NCBI GenBank assembly: GCA_002421475.1
Contig: DIJW01000167.1
Location: 3,019-10,491 of the forward strand
Reading direction: 5' to 3'
Length of the DNA stretch: 7,473 nucleotides
Origin: Thiomicrospira sp. UBA5634
Lineage (GTDB): Bacteria > Pseudomonadota > Gammaproteobacteria > Thiomicrospirales > Thiomicrospiraceae
How positions within the stretch are numbered: the first letter of the stretch is position 1; each line of letters starts with the position of its first letter. Positions 1-4,887 of this stretch are shown piece by piece. The position numbers were made by a program, and so were the translations under genes. Under the pieces are notes generated by a model that saw only the letters and a list, made by a program, of their open reading frames with translations, was not told the DNA's origin and did not search any database.

Positions 1-450
1 GCGCTGGGTATCGGTGAGGGCCCTGCAGATCGCCATGTGCGGATTGATGCACTGCTCGGCGAAGTCGGCCTGTCCCCCGACATCAAGGGCCGTTATCCGC
101 ACGAATTTTCCGGCGGTCAACGCCAACGTATCGGCATCGCGCGCGCGTTAGCGGTTGAGCCGGACTTAATTATCTGCGACGAACCCACCAGCGCGTTAGA
201 CGTGACCGTGCGTGCGCAAGTGCTCGATTTGCTTAATCACCTACAGCAAACCTATAACTTATCGCTATTGTTTATCACTCACGACCTGTCGATCATCCCG
301 CGCATCGCCCATCGCGTCGCCGTCATGTCCGAAGGCAAAATCGTCGAGCAGGGCGATGTGCAATCCATCCTCGAAAACCCACAACACAGTTACACCCAAA
401 CACTGCTAGCGGCGGCTCCGAGTTTTCATGAAATGCAGCATAGTTTGTAA
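1..450 (+). CDS. Oligopeptide/dipeptide-type ABC transporter ATP-binding protein, C-terminal part (5' truncated by window)
   Basis: This is the C-terminal ~149 residues of an ABC ATPase that energises peptide (or related solute) import from the cytoplasmic face of the inner membrane. The reading frame is open from base 1, so the true start lies upstream; the GTG at 37 is internal. Visible motifs in order are the ABC signature FSGGQRQR followed by IGIARAL, Walker B LIICDEPTSALD, the D-loop, the H-loop histidine in FITHDLS, and the family tail ending in a 'HSYTQTLLAAAP' segment. That tail is typical of the Opp/Dpp group, including two-domain YejF-like proteins; whether this is a single- or double-ABC protein cannot be told because Walker A lies outside the window. 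Its GC-rich codon use contrasts with the AT-rich genes that follow. No clear terminator follows the stop. Confidence 0.93.
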   Translation, partial: ALGIGEGPADRHVRIDALLGEVGLSPDIKGRYPHEFSGGQRQRIGIARALAVEPDLIICDEPTSALDVTVRAQVLDLLNHLQQTYNLSLLFITHDLSIIPRIAHRVAVMSEGKIVEQGDVQSILENPQHSYTQTLLAAAPSFHEMQHSL

Positions 451-508
451 AACCGAGAAACTTCACATGAAAGATATATCAATTACCCAAGTCTAGCAAA
501 AGATTGCC

Positions 509-518
509 TGATATAAAT
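509..518 (+). promoter_or_regulatory. Possible extended -10 promoter upstream of the cassette array
   Basis: TGATATAAAT contains a TATAAA -10 hexamer (512-517) preceded by the TG of an extended -10 element; no good -35 is present at 16-18 bp. Transcription would begin near 524 and read into the first cassette gene at 539. It lies just outside the proposed left cassette boundary (519/520), where an integron's Pc promoter would be needed. Sequence inspection only. Confidence 0.33.
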
Positions 519-538
519 GGTAGCGCTCAGGAGTCATT

Positions 539-1222
539 ATGTCGCCAGAAATAAATGCACTAGTTAAAAAGATATTAACAGCAAAAGGAATAACAGCCTT
601 ATTGGTTCTGTTTTTCTTGGCTGTATTTATTTGGAAAAATCTCGATTTCCTTACGGAAGTATCATTTACTTTTAAAAATGAATCTGCTCAGAAATCGGAT
701 ATAAAAAAAGAAGAACATAAGAGTAATGGCGTTGCCCAAATAGATTTCGGCAATATTTTTGTGCCACCTACGCCAGAAAAGTTACCATCAATTGTGGTAT
801 TTGAAGTAAAGAATGCTGGTACAGCTATTACTGAAAATGCACGAATCAACATTGATCTCGGAGCCTCTAAGGTAATCGATTATGAAGTAATCGGGCCTAG
901 AAAGACAGATGTATCTGGATCTGAAGTTGGCAATTCAATGTTAAATATCGATATAAAAGTCATAAGACCGCACGAGAGTGTTTATGTGTATATTCAGTCA
1001 AGCACACCAATATTCAAAAAGGTTTCTATTAGCAGTGACAGCACAACAGGTGTAAAGGATTTTACAATAAGTGAATATCTTGAAGATGGCAGTGTTAGAA
1101 ATACGCCAATATTTCAAGGATTCTTACTGTTCCTGTTAGGCGGATTTATTTTAACTATAAGTGTTTATTTCACATTTGTGCTGATATCTAAGCTAAATAA
1201 ATGGTTAAAAATTGAATGGTAA
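539..1222 (+). CDS. Cassette 1: two-TM membrane protein of unknown function
   Basis: A 227-aa protein I do not recognise. The start ATG has AGGAG at 529-533, five bases upstream. Hydrophobic segments lie near residues 18-32 and 195-216, so both ends are membrane-anchored with about 160 residues between them. After a Lys/Glu-rich linker (about 50-63), the middle part (about 80-175) alternates hydrophobic residues in a beta pattern and includes a 'VFEVKNAGTA' segment reminiscent of Ig-like/CARDB-type beta-sandwiches. That fold is inference from residue pattern. The positive residues after TM2 (KLNKWLK) suggest a cytoplasmic C-terminus, which would place the middle domain in the periplasm. The stop codon lies 6 bp before attC A, the typical cassette arrangement. 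Codon use is AT-rich, unlike the ABC gene upstream. Confidence 0.82.
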   Translation: MSPEINALVKKILTAKGITALLVLFFLAVFIWKNLDFLTEVSFTFKNESAQKSDIKKEEHKSNGVAQIDFGNIFVPPTPEKLPSIVVFEVKNAGTAITENARINIDLGASKVIDYEVIGPRKTDVSGSEVGNSMLNIDIKVIRPHESVYVYIQSSTPIFKKVSISSDSTTGVKDFTISEYLEDGSVRNTPIFQGFLLFLLGGFILTISVYFTFVLISKLNKWLKIEW

Positions 1223-1228
1223 TAGCCG

Positions 1229-1298
1229 CGCTAACAATACGCTTGTGTGGGACGATCTGCCGCGATGCGACTCACGCTCCAGATCTTTGCCGTTATGC
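1229..1298 (+). other. attC site A (end of cassette 1)
   Basis: The R'' core CGCTAAC (1229-1235) and R' core GTTATGC (1292-1298) bracket an imperfect hairpin: GATCTG (1254-1259) pairs with CAGATC (1280-1285), and GCG (1267-1269) pairs with CGC (1274-1276). TAACAA at the 5' edge is the common attC opening. This is the least regular of the four sites on its own. The R' core is strongly supported because its reverse complement GCATAAC recurs at the 3' end of the next cassette. Confidence 0.7.
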
Positions 1299-1316
1299 AT
1301 CTCGGAGATACTATTA

Positions 1317-1826
1317 ATGTCACTGGAAAATCTAATTCAAAATATGGATAAGACTGATGTTCTAGGACAATGTCCAGATAAGAACGTATGGGAGAGACGA
1401 AAAAATCAGTTTAGAACCTTTGAAGCGATGGCCATAGGAAATGGGGGTGGGGGCGCCCAAACAATGCATGATCAAAGAGAACCTTTATTACTAGAGCTTG
1501 AGCATTGTTATTGCTCAGGAGCTTGGGTGTCAACGGTTCTTTTATCACAAGCGATAATTGAAATATCAATGGCATTTCATGGTCTCAGTGACTGGAAATC
1601 AAGAGAAAAATTTCTAGAAAAATACAATTTACATCTACAAGCTAAAAACCTGAGATTATATAGAAACTCTTTAGTACATAGATTACAGAATCAACCAGCT
1701 GTAATCACTATGGAAAAAATAGTGTTTTATCGCCAAGAGTTTAAAATAGAAGCAAAAAGAGCAGTTTCTACAGCCCTGCAAGTTACGTTTCTTGGCTTGA
1801 AGTATGATGAACCATATAATGCATAA
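1317..1826 (+). CDS. Cassette 2: HEPN-like protein (RNSLVH motif), candidate RNase toxin or defence effector
   Basis: A 169-aa, mostly helical cytoplasmic protein. I chose the ATG at 1317 because GGAG (1304-1307) is well spaced and because it lies after the attC A boundary; an in-frame ATG at 1212 would read through attC A and is rejected. Residues 111-122 (NLRLYRNSLVHR) match the HEPN RX4-6H motif: R116, then N117 as the usual polar neighbour, and H121. An upstream helix (about 63-86, with 'GAWVSTVLLSQAIIEISM') resembles the first HEPN helix. HEPN proteins are commonly metal-independent RNases in toxin-antitoxin, abortive-infection and CRISPR systems, but some are non-catalytic. A glycine run sits at 41-46. 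No nucleotidyltransferase (MNT) partner is adjacent. The stop codon is inside the R'' core of attC B. The motif is seen; nuclease activity is inference. Confidence 0.8.
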   Translation: MSLENLIQNMDKTDVLGQCPDKNVWERRKNQFRTFEAMAIGNGGGGAQTMHDQREPLLLELEHCYCSGAWVSTVLLSQAIIEISMAFHGLSDWKSREKFLEKYNLHLQAKNLRLYRNSLVHRLQNQPAVITMEKIVFYRQEFKIEAKRAVSTALQVTFLGLKYDEPYNA

Positions 1827-1882
1827 CAACACACTCAACCCGACCGTGCTAAGGCGCGGCGGGCTAGTTTTAAACGTTAGCT
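1821..1882 (+). other. attC site B (end of cassette 2)
   Basis: The R'' core GCATAAC (1821-1827) and R' core GTTAGCT (1876-1882) enclose a strong hairpin. CCCG (1839-1842) pairs with CGGG (1860-1863), A1843 is extrahelical, CCGTGC (1844-1849) pairs with GCGCGG (1854-1859, one G-T pair), and TAAG is the loop. Size (62 bp) and layout resemble the classical aadA-type attC. The stop codon of the HEPN-like gene overlaps R''. GCATAAC is the exact reverse complement of the R' of attC A. Confidence 0.93.
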
Positions 1883-1894
1883 AAAAGGAACATT

Positions 1895-2353
1895 ATGGAT
1901 ATTAGTTGGAGTGCAATTTTGAAAGTTATGCTAGCTGGATTTGCTACTTTTGTATTATTGCCAGTTGCATTGATTATTAGAGATATGATTCTTTGGAAGT
2001 TAATTAACTTTTTTATACTTAATGATAAATTACGAATGAAAATTCGAGAGTATGCCTTAAAAGCCGATCTCTACAATGAGAAATATTCTGGGCAACATTC
2101 ATTTGATGAACCTCAAATTGAAAAAGGTCTTAAATTTCTAAGTGAAAGTCAAAAGGCACAAGATGAGATACAAGACCTGAAATTACTTATTAATCGAAAA
2201 TCTAGGTTCTTAAATTGGTTGCTCGTCCACTACAAGCAAGATTATGTTAATCCAATAAATGATTGGAAGAAGCAGGCAAAAGAAGAAATCGATAGTAGAA
2301 AGCAATCAGCTAACAAATCAATACAGCCGTCCGCTAACGCGACGTCTGATTGA
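1895..2353 (+). CDS. Cassette 3: small membrane-anchored protein of unknown function
   Basis: A 152-aa protein I do not recognise. The start ATG follows AAAAGGAA (1883-1890) within 18 bp of the cassette boundary. A hydrophobic helix at about residues 7-28 is followed by a second apolar stretch (about 33-42) and then a highly charged, probably helical cytoplasmic part with several Lys/Glu runs. The last ~14 residues (after RKQSA, reading NKSIQPSANATSD) are encoded by attC C itself, because the frame runs into R'' and through the hairpin before stopping at 2351-2353. Similar attC-encoded tails occur in other cassette proteins, so the tail is probably not part of the ancestral domain. Confidence 0.78.
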   Translation: MDISWSAILKVMLAGFATFVLLPVALIIRDMILWKLINFFILNDKLRMKIREYALKADLYNEKYSGQHSFDEPQIEKGLKFLSESQKAQDEIQDLKLLINRKSRFLNWLLVHYKQDYVNPINDWKKQAKEEIDSRKQSANKSIQPSANATSD

Positions 2354-2363
2354 GGAGTTAGGC
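2308..2363 (+). other. attC site C (end of cassette 3)
   Basis: R'' is AGCTAAC (2308-2314), the exact reverse complement of the GTTAGCT that opens this cassette; R' is GTTAGGC (2357-2363). The hairpin is: CAAT (2319-2322) with ATTG (2349-2352), extrahelical A2323, CAG (2324-2326) with CTG (2346-2348), CGTC (2328-2331) with GACG (2341-2344), bulged C2332, GC with GC, and loop TAAC. The site lies mostly inside the 3' end of the preceding gene. Confidence 0.88.
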
Positions 2364-2378
2364 TTTAAAGAGGCAATC

Positions 2379-2540
2379 GTGGATATCGGTAGAATAATAA
2401 AGAATAGAGAAGTACGAGATAGTCGCCCAATTTCTGCATTTATGGAGCTATATCAAGTAACAGATAAAGCGCTTAAAGAAGTTCAAAATTTAGGTGCTAG
2501 TATCGAGACGCAAGAAACCTTGGTTAAAAGTCATGGTTAA
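2379..2540 (+). CDS. Cassette 4: small 53-aa protein of unknown function (GTG start)
   Basis: This frame is also open upstream, back to an ATG at 2259 inside cassette 3, but that would cross attC C. The GTG at 2379 has AAGAGG at 2368-2373 and sits 16 bp after the R' core, the usual cassette spacing. The product is charged and mostly helical, with Arg/Lys-rich residues 5-16. I do not recognise a family. It overlaps by 8 bp the start of a decayed downstream frame (ATG 2533), an arrangement common in toxin-antitoxin pairs. If so, this would be an antitoxin-like partner whose toxin has been lost, which is speculation. It could instead be the N-terminal piece of one broken longer gene. Confidence 0.5.
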   Translation: MDIGRIIKNREVRDSRPISAFMELYQVTDKALKEVQNLGASIETQETLVKSHG

Positions 2541-2816
2541 TGTTTGCACAGACTCGGGGACAATTATATTTGAAGACCTATGAATCTCTCTGCTAATTTC
2601 TCCAGTCGATGAGGACGGGGTGATAAAAGAAGTAAGGAGCAGATATAAGGCAGAATACTAAGACAAGTATCTGTCTATCCCAAAATATTTAGACAATCGG
2701 GAAGTGGATAATGTGATCCATATTTTCTAAAAAAGCCCAAAGAATCTTCAGCTAAGGAAGCTGCTGCAGTGTTTCTTAAGATTCTCCCAAAAACACTAAA
2801 ATCTTTCGAACTATAG
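2533..2816 (+). pseudogene. Decayed gene, ~94 codons, two internal stops and a frameshift
   Basis: No intact gene covers 2541-2844. Starting at ATG 2533, one frame reads like protein: MVNVCTDSGTIIFEDL, then TGA at 2581, then a stretch containing SPVDEDGVIKEVRSRY, then TAA at 2659, then DKYLSIPKYLDNREVDNV. After about 2713 the sensible frame shifts, reading DPYFLKKPKESS and continuing to a TAG at 2814-2816; staying in the old frame gives TAA at 2728. The acidic, hydrophobic N-terminus is loosely reminiscent of PIN-domain toxins, but that is not established. The short overlap with the preceding ORF suggests a former two-gene operon. The decay lies where an attC also appears to be missing. Confidence 0.55.
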
Positions 2817-2833
2817 TGCTTAGCACTCAAATA

Positions 2834-2839
2834 AAGGAG
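2834..2839 (+). promoter_or_regulatory. Ribosome-binding site that fixes the TTG start at 2845
   Basis: AAGGAG is five bases upstream of TTG 2845 and is the strongest Shine-Dalgarno match in the cassette region. It supports the rare TTG initiation codon for the 303-aa gene, whose next in-frame ATG is about 50 codons downstream. Confidence 0.7.
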
Positions 2840-2844
2840 AAAAC

Positions 2845-3756
2845 TTGTCCATAATAAGTGAAGAGCGTTTTGAGGCGCATATTTATCTCAACCATCATTA
2901 TCCCCCTATTCAGTGGAATATTGTTAGAGGTTTATTCCATTCGCCAGATTGCTTGCCAGAAAGTAAAGGTGCAGGTTTCATATCGATATCAATGGCAACA
3001 ATGCTTCTAAACGATACAGCGGAAAGACTGAATAGCGAACTTTTATTAGATGAGTTCAGGAGAAGCTTTTATCCTGATCATGTTTCAAGACTCAAAGGGA
3101 TTTTTGTATTTGATGACATTGATAGTTTATCAAACCTTTGGAAAAATAATAATTGGGGCGGTCATTTTTGTGATGAGTATTTAGCTGACGTGGGTGTATC
3201 TGCTATAAAATCAAGCCGTTTAGATTCAAACTGGATTTCAGAAATTTTCGACTCAAGTGGAAATTTGAAAATAAACTGGGATGCAGCGGCACATAATTAT
3301 TGGCAAGGAGTCTGCCACCCGGAAAAACCACCAATATGGGAAAGGATTGTAGAAGGTGCAATTACTGTATGGTCAATGGATAGCAAGGTCAAAGCTCTTC
3401 AAGATATACAATCAATCTGGCCTAAGTCGTTAAACCTTTTAAGATACGCAATATTATGTGCAAGTTATGGTTCATTCGATGGAGAGGTTTTTCCTTTTCT
3501 ACGTATAACAGAGAATTCTCTTAACATCTCGTATTACTTGAGAATGGTTCAGAGAGGTGATAGTGAATTCATCAATTCATTGAATAAATTCATTACAGAG
3601 AATCCTTTGTATGATACTAATATTGGTAATTCTGGGGATGATCATCTACCAGACTTAAGTGGCTTCAATAGAGAACTTACAGCAAACTCAGACGGGTTGT
3701 TTGGTGAAATAGTCGCTAAAGCTTTATCAGCAAGAACAGAGAATCAACGCACATAA
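2845..3756 (+). CDS. Cassette 5 cargo: DUF2441-like protein (303 aa)
   Basis: A soluble protein starting with TTG. Residues 1-180 resemble the DUF2441 pattern as I recall it: an N-terminal strand region, a helix leading into FYPDHVSRLKGIFVFDD (75-91, the 'yP..pSRl.s.F' block), a strand EYLADVGVS (111-119), AAHNYWQG (148-155) and PIWERIVEGAITV (163-175). The biochemical function of DUF2441 is not established to my knowledge. Residues ~190-303 (starting SIWPKSLNLLRYAILCAS) look like an additional, mostly helical region. The gene has no transmembrane segment or signal peptide. Its stop codon lies inside the R'' core of attC D, and AT-rich codon use matches the other cassettes. The family assignment is from memory of conserved blocks, so it is moderate. 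Confidence 0.75.
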   Translation: MSIISEERFEAHIYLNHHYPPIQWNIVRGLFHSPDCLPESKGAGFISISMATMLLNDTAERLNSELLLDEFRRSFYPDHVSRLKGIFVFDDIDSLSNLWKNNNWGGHFCDEYLADVGVSAIKSSRLDSNWISEIFDSSGNLKINWDAAAHNYWQGVCHPEKPPIWERIVEGAITVWSMDSKVKALQDIQSIWPKSLNLLRYAILCASYGSFDGEVFPFLRITENSLNISYYLRMVQRGDSEFINSLNKFITENPLYDTNIGNSGDDHLPDLSGFNRELTANSDGLFGEIVAKALSARTENQRT

Positions 3757-3805
3757 CAAAGCATTCCAGCCGACACCTTCGGCGCGGCTGAATGCGGCGT
3801 TCAGC
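3751..3805 (+). other. attC site D (last attC of the array)
   Basis: R'' ACATAAC (3751-3757) and R' GTTCAGC (3799-3805) flank a very regular hairpin. GCATTC (3761-3766) pairs with GAATGC (3790-3795), C3767 is extrahelical, AGCCG (3768-3772) pairs with CGGCT (3785-3789), A3773 is extrahelical, and a short CACC/GGCG stem carries loop TTC. R' departs from GTTRRRY, as expected if its 3' bases come from non-cassette DNA at the array's right end. ACATAAC does not match the opening core (GTTAGGC) of the preceding segment. Confidence 0.93.
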
Positions 3806-3854
3806 AGTCACGAGTTGAAATACTGAAGCAAAATGGGACGCCTTGAACTCAAGC

Positions 3855-3887
3855 GATTAAAAACCGGCAGAGCCAGGCTTGGTGGTT
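3855..3887 (+). repeat. Dispersed intergenic repeat, copy 1
   Basis: Shares the pattern GATTA, nine variable bases, AGAGCC, then AGGCTTGGTGGTT with 6556-6593. AAAACC (3860-3865) and GGTTTT (3884-3889) form inverted arms around it, so the transcript could fold. It lies between the last attC and the first toxin-antitoxin operon. Confidence 0.5.
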
Positions 3888-3948
3888 TTCGCTGTTGTGG
3901 GGTTTGTTTTTTTAGGTGATTTTATTGGTTTTAAAGGGTGTCAAAAGG

Positions 3949-3977
3949 TTGTGTAATGTTTTCTCTTGGGTAATAAT
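3949..3977 (+). promoter_or_regulatory. Candidate promoter for the ParD-like/RelE operon
   Basis: TTGTGT (3949-3954) and TAATAA (3971-3976) are separated by 16 bases, with the antitoxin start about 36 bases further on. The surrounding 3806-4012 stretch is T-rich and holds no convincing gene. The antitoxin probably autoregulates here, but I see no clear operator palindrome. Confidence 0.4.
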
Positions 3978-4012
3978 GCAGATGTTTATTTTGTATTTAT
4001 TTGGAGGTCAAA

Positions 4013-4234
4013 ATGTCCGTTGCAATTAAGTTATCGGATTCGCTGGCGCAACAAGCAAAATTGTATGCAGCGGTCTCCCATCGCTCGGTGCCGAAGCAAA
4101 TTGAGTATTGGAGTCAGATTGGAAAACTAGCGGAAGAAAACCCAGATTTGCCGTTTAGTTTTATTCAAGAAACCCTTTTGGCACTGGAGGAAAGTAAAGA
4201 CAGTGAGAATCTAACCCCATACCAATTTGACTAG
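4013..4234 (+). CDS. ParD-like family antitoxin
   Basis: A 73-aa antitoxin of a type II toxin-antitoxin system. It should bind and neutralise the RelE-type toxin encoded 8 bp downstream and repress the operon through an N-terminal ribbon-helix-helix-like region. The start ATG is preceded by GGAGG (4003-4007); an in-frame TTG at 4001 overlaps that site and is rejected. The sequence begins with the strand SVAIKLSDSL, continues with SHRSVPKQIEYWSQIGKLAEENPDLP cut here into two blocks (SHRSVPKQIEYW, then SQIGKLAEENPDLP), which is characteristic of the ParD-like family, and ends in an acidic TPYQFD tail. It is the first gene to the right of the cassette array. Confidence 0.88.
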   Translation: MSVAIKLSDSLAQQAKLYAAVSHRSVPKQIEYWSQIGKLAEENPDLPFSFIQETLLALEESKDSENLTPYQFD

Positions 4235-4242
4235 GGGGTTTT

Positions 4243-4527
4243 ATGCAGGTTAATCAAACTCGCCGTTTTCAAAAAGCGGTGAAAAAATTGCACCCCAATC
4301 AAAAACAGGCACTCGATACCGCCATTAAACAGTTAATCCAAACGCCTGATTTGGGCGAGCTTAAAAAGGGTGATTTGGCAGAAGTGCGTGTTTATAAATT
4401 TAAAATGCAAAACCAGTTGACCCTCTTAGCCTATCGCTGGATTAATGATATTCCTTGTTTGTTGATGCTATCACTTGGTAGTCATGAGAATTTTTATCGA
4501 GATTTAAAGCAAGATATAAGCGAATAA
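4243..4527 (+). CDS. RelE/ParE-family toxin (partner of the ParD-like antitoxin)
   Basis: A 94-aa basic protein of the RelE/ParE superfamily. The order is an N-terminal helix (RRFQKAVKKLHPNQKQALDT), a 'LGELKKGDLAEVRVYKFKM' beta segment, and a C-terminal SLGSHENFYRDLK with the conserved His/Tyr found in this RelE branch. RelE-type members cleave mRNA on the ribosome, while ParE-type members target gyrase; the tail and partner favour the RelE branch, but activity is inferred. The ATG follows the antitoxin stop by 8 bp and has a G-rich ribosome site (4234-4238). Confidence 0.88.
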   Translation: MQVNQTRRFQKAVKKLHPNQKQALDTAIKQLIQTPDLGELKKGDLAEVRVYKFKMQNQLTLLAYRWINDIPCLLMLSLGSHENFYRDLKQDISE

Positions 4528-4636
4528 TCGATTTTGGCTAGGTGTTGCGAGGCAATAAAGGCGATGCTACCCTTAAATTCTACTGAAAAATGCACCTGTA
4601 TACCCAAGGCCCAAATGCTCAATAAATGCTTATCTC

Positions 4637-4642
4637 TATACT
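4637..4642 (+). promoter_or_regulatory. Possible -10 element placing the transcript start at the DUF3820 start codon
   Basis: TATACT ends seven bases before ATG 4650, so transcription would start at or next to the start codon. No Shine-Dalgarno sequence precedes the gene and no clear -35 is present at 16-18 bp. This would make a leaderless mRNA. The intergenic region 4528-4649 shows nothing else I can support. Confidence 0.25.
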
Positions 4643-4649
4643 TTAACTT

Positions 4650-4859
4650 ATGAATCCAGAAAACTTAAAACAACTCGTTACAGTCACTATGCCTTACGGC
4701 AAATACAAGGGACGAATTATTGCGGATTTGCCAGGAAATTACCTTAATTGGTTTGCGCGTGAGGGCTTTCCGTCTGGTCATTTAGGGCAGTTATTGGCTC
4801 TAATGCAGGAGTTAGATCACAATGGTTTAAAGCACCTTCTTGATCCGTTAAGAAAATAA
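4650..4859 (+). CDS. DUF3820 family protein
   Basis: A 69-aa protein with the characteristic opening 'MPYGKYKGRIIADLPGNYLNWF' (described here in two parts: residues 10-18 MPYGKYKGR and 20-31 IADLPGNYLNWF), followed by a helix rich in Leu. The family (PF12843) has also been labelled a putative quorum-sensing-regulated virulence factor, but no biochemical role is established to my knowledge. Length is typical for the family. It stands 122 bp after the toxin gene and 28 bp before the membrane protein gene, so co-transcription with the latter is likely. Confidence 0.85.
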   Translation: MNPENLKQLVTVTMPYGKYKGRIIADLPGNYLNWFAREGFPSGHLGQLLALMQELDHNGLKHLLDPLRK

Positions 4860-4887
4860 GCTTTTTGAATTGAGAAAGGGGATTTGC

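Larger units (their letters stand above)
520..3805 (+). mobile_element. Integron gene-cassette array without integrase (CALIN), four attC sites
   Basis: The block is a run of compact cassettes, each made of a short leader with a ribosome-binding site, one or more ORFs on the same strand, and an attC hairpin. attC sites lie at 1229-1298, 1821-1882, 2308-2363 and 3751-3805. Recombination cuts after the first G of each R' core, so the cassettes are about 520-1292, 1293-1876, 1877-2357 and 2358-3799. The start of cassettes 2 and 3 is the exact reverse complement of their own R'' core, as expected of units that were once circular. Base composition is visibly more AT-rich than the ABC gene upstream and the acyltransferase downstream. 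No intI gene or recognisable attI is in the window. The last segment is probably two cassettes fused by deletion. Confidence 0.82.

Noticed and set aside
212..409. Open frame inside the ABC ATPase gene
   Set aside because: A shadow of the correct frame, which carries all the ABC motifs; its low-complexity Ser/Pro/Lys composition is typical of an off-frame read.
1212..1316. Longer N-terminus for the HEPN-like protein beginning at an in-frame ATG at 1212
   Set aside because: It would translate attC A and overlap the previous gene's end; the ATG at 1317 has a good ribosome site and follows the cassette boundary.
2259..2378. Longer version of the 53-aa ORF starting at ATG 2259
   Set aside because: It lies inside the coding frame of cassette 3 and crosses attC C; the GTG at 2379 has a ribosome site just after the R' core.
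2813..2827. Small inverted repeat AGTGC-TTA-GCACT as a possible remnant attC or terminator
   Set aside because: The stem is only five base pairs, with no U-tract and no core sites at suitable distance.
3833..3919. 28-codon ORF starting ATGGGACGCC between attC D and the first toxin-antitoxin operon
   Set aside because: No ribosome site, overlaps the intergenic repeat, and the product shows no recognisable pattern.
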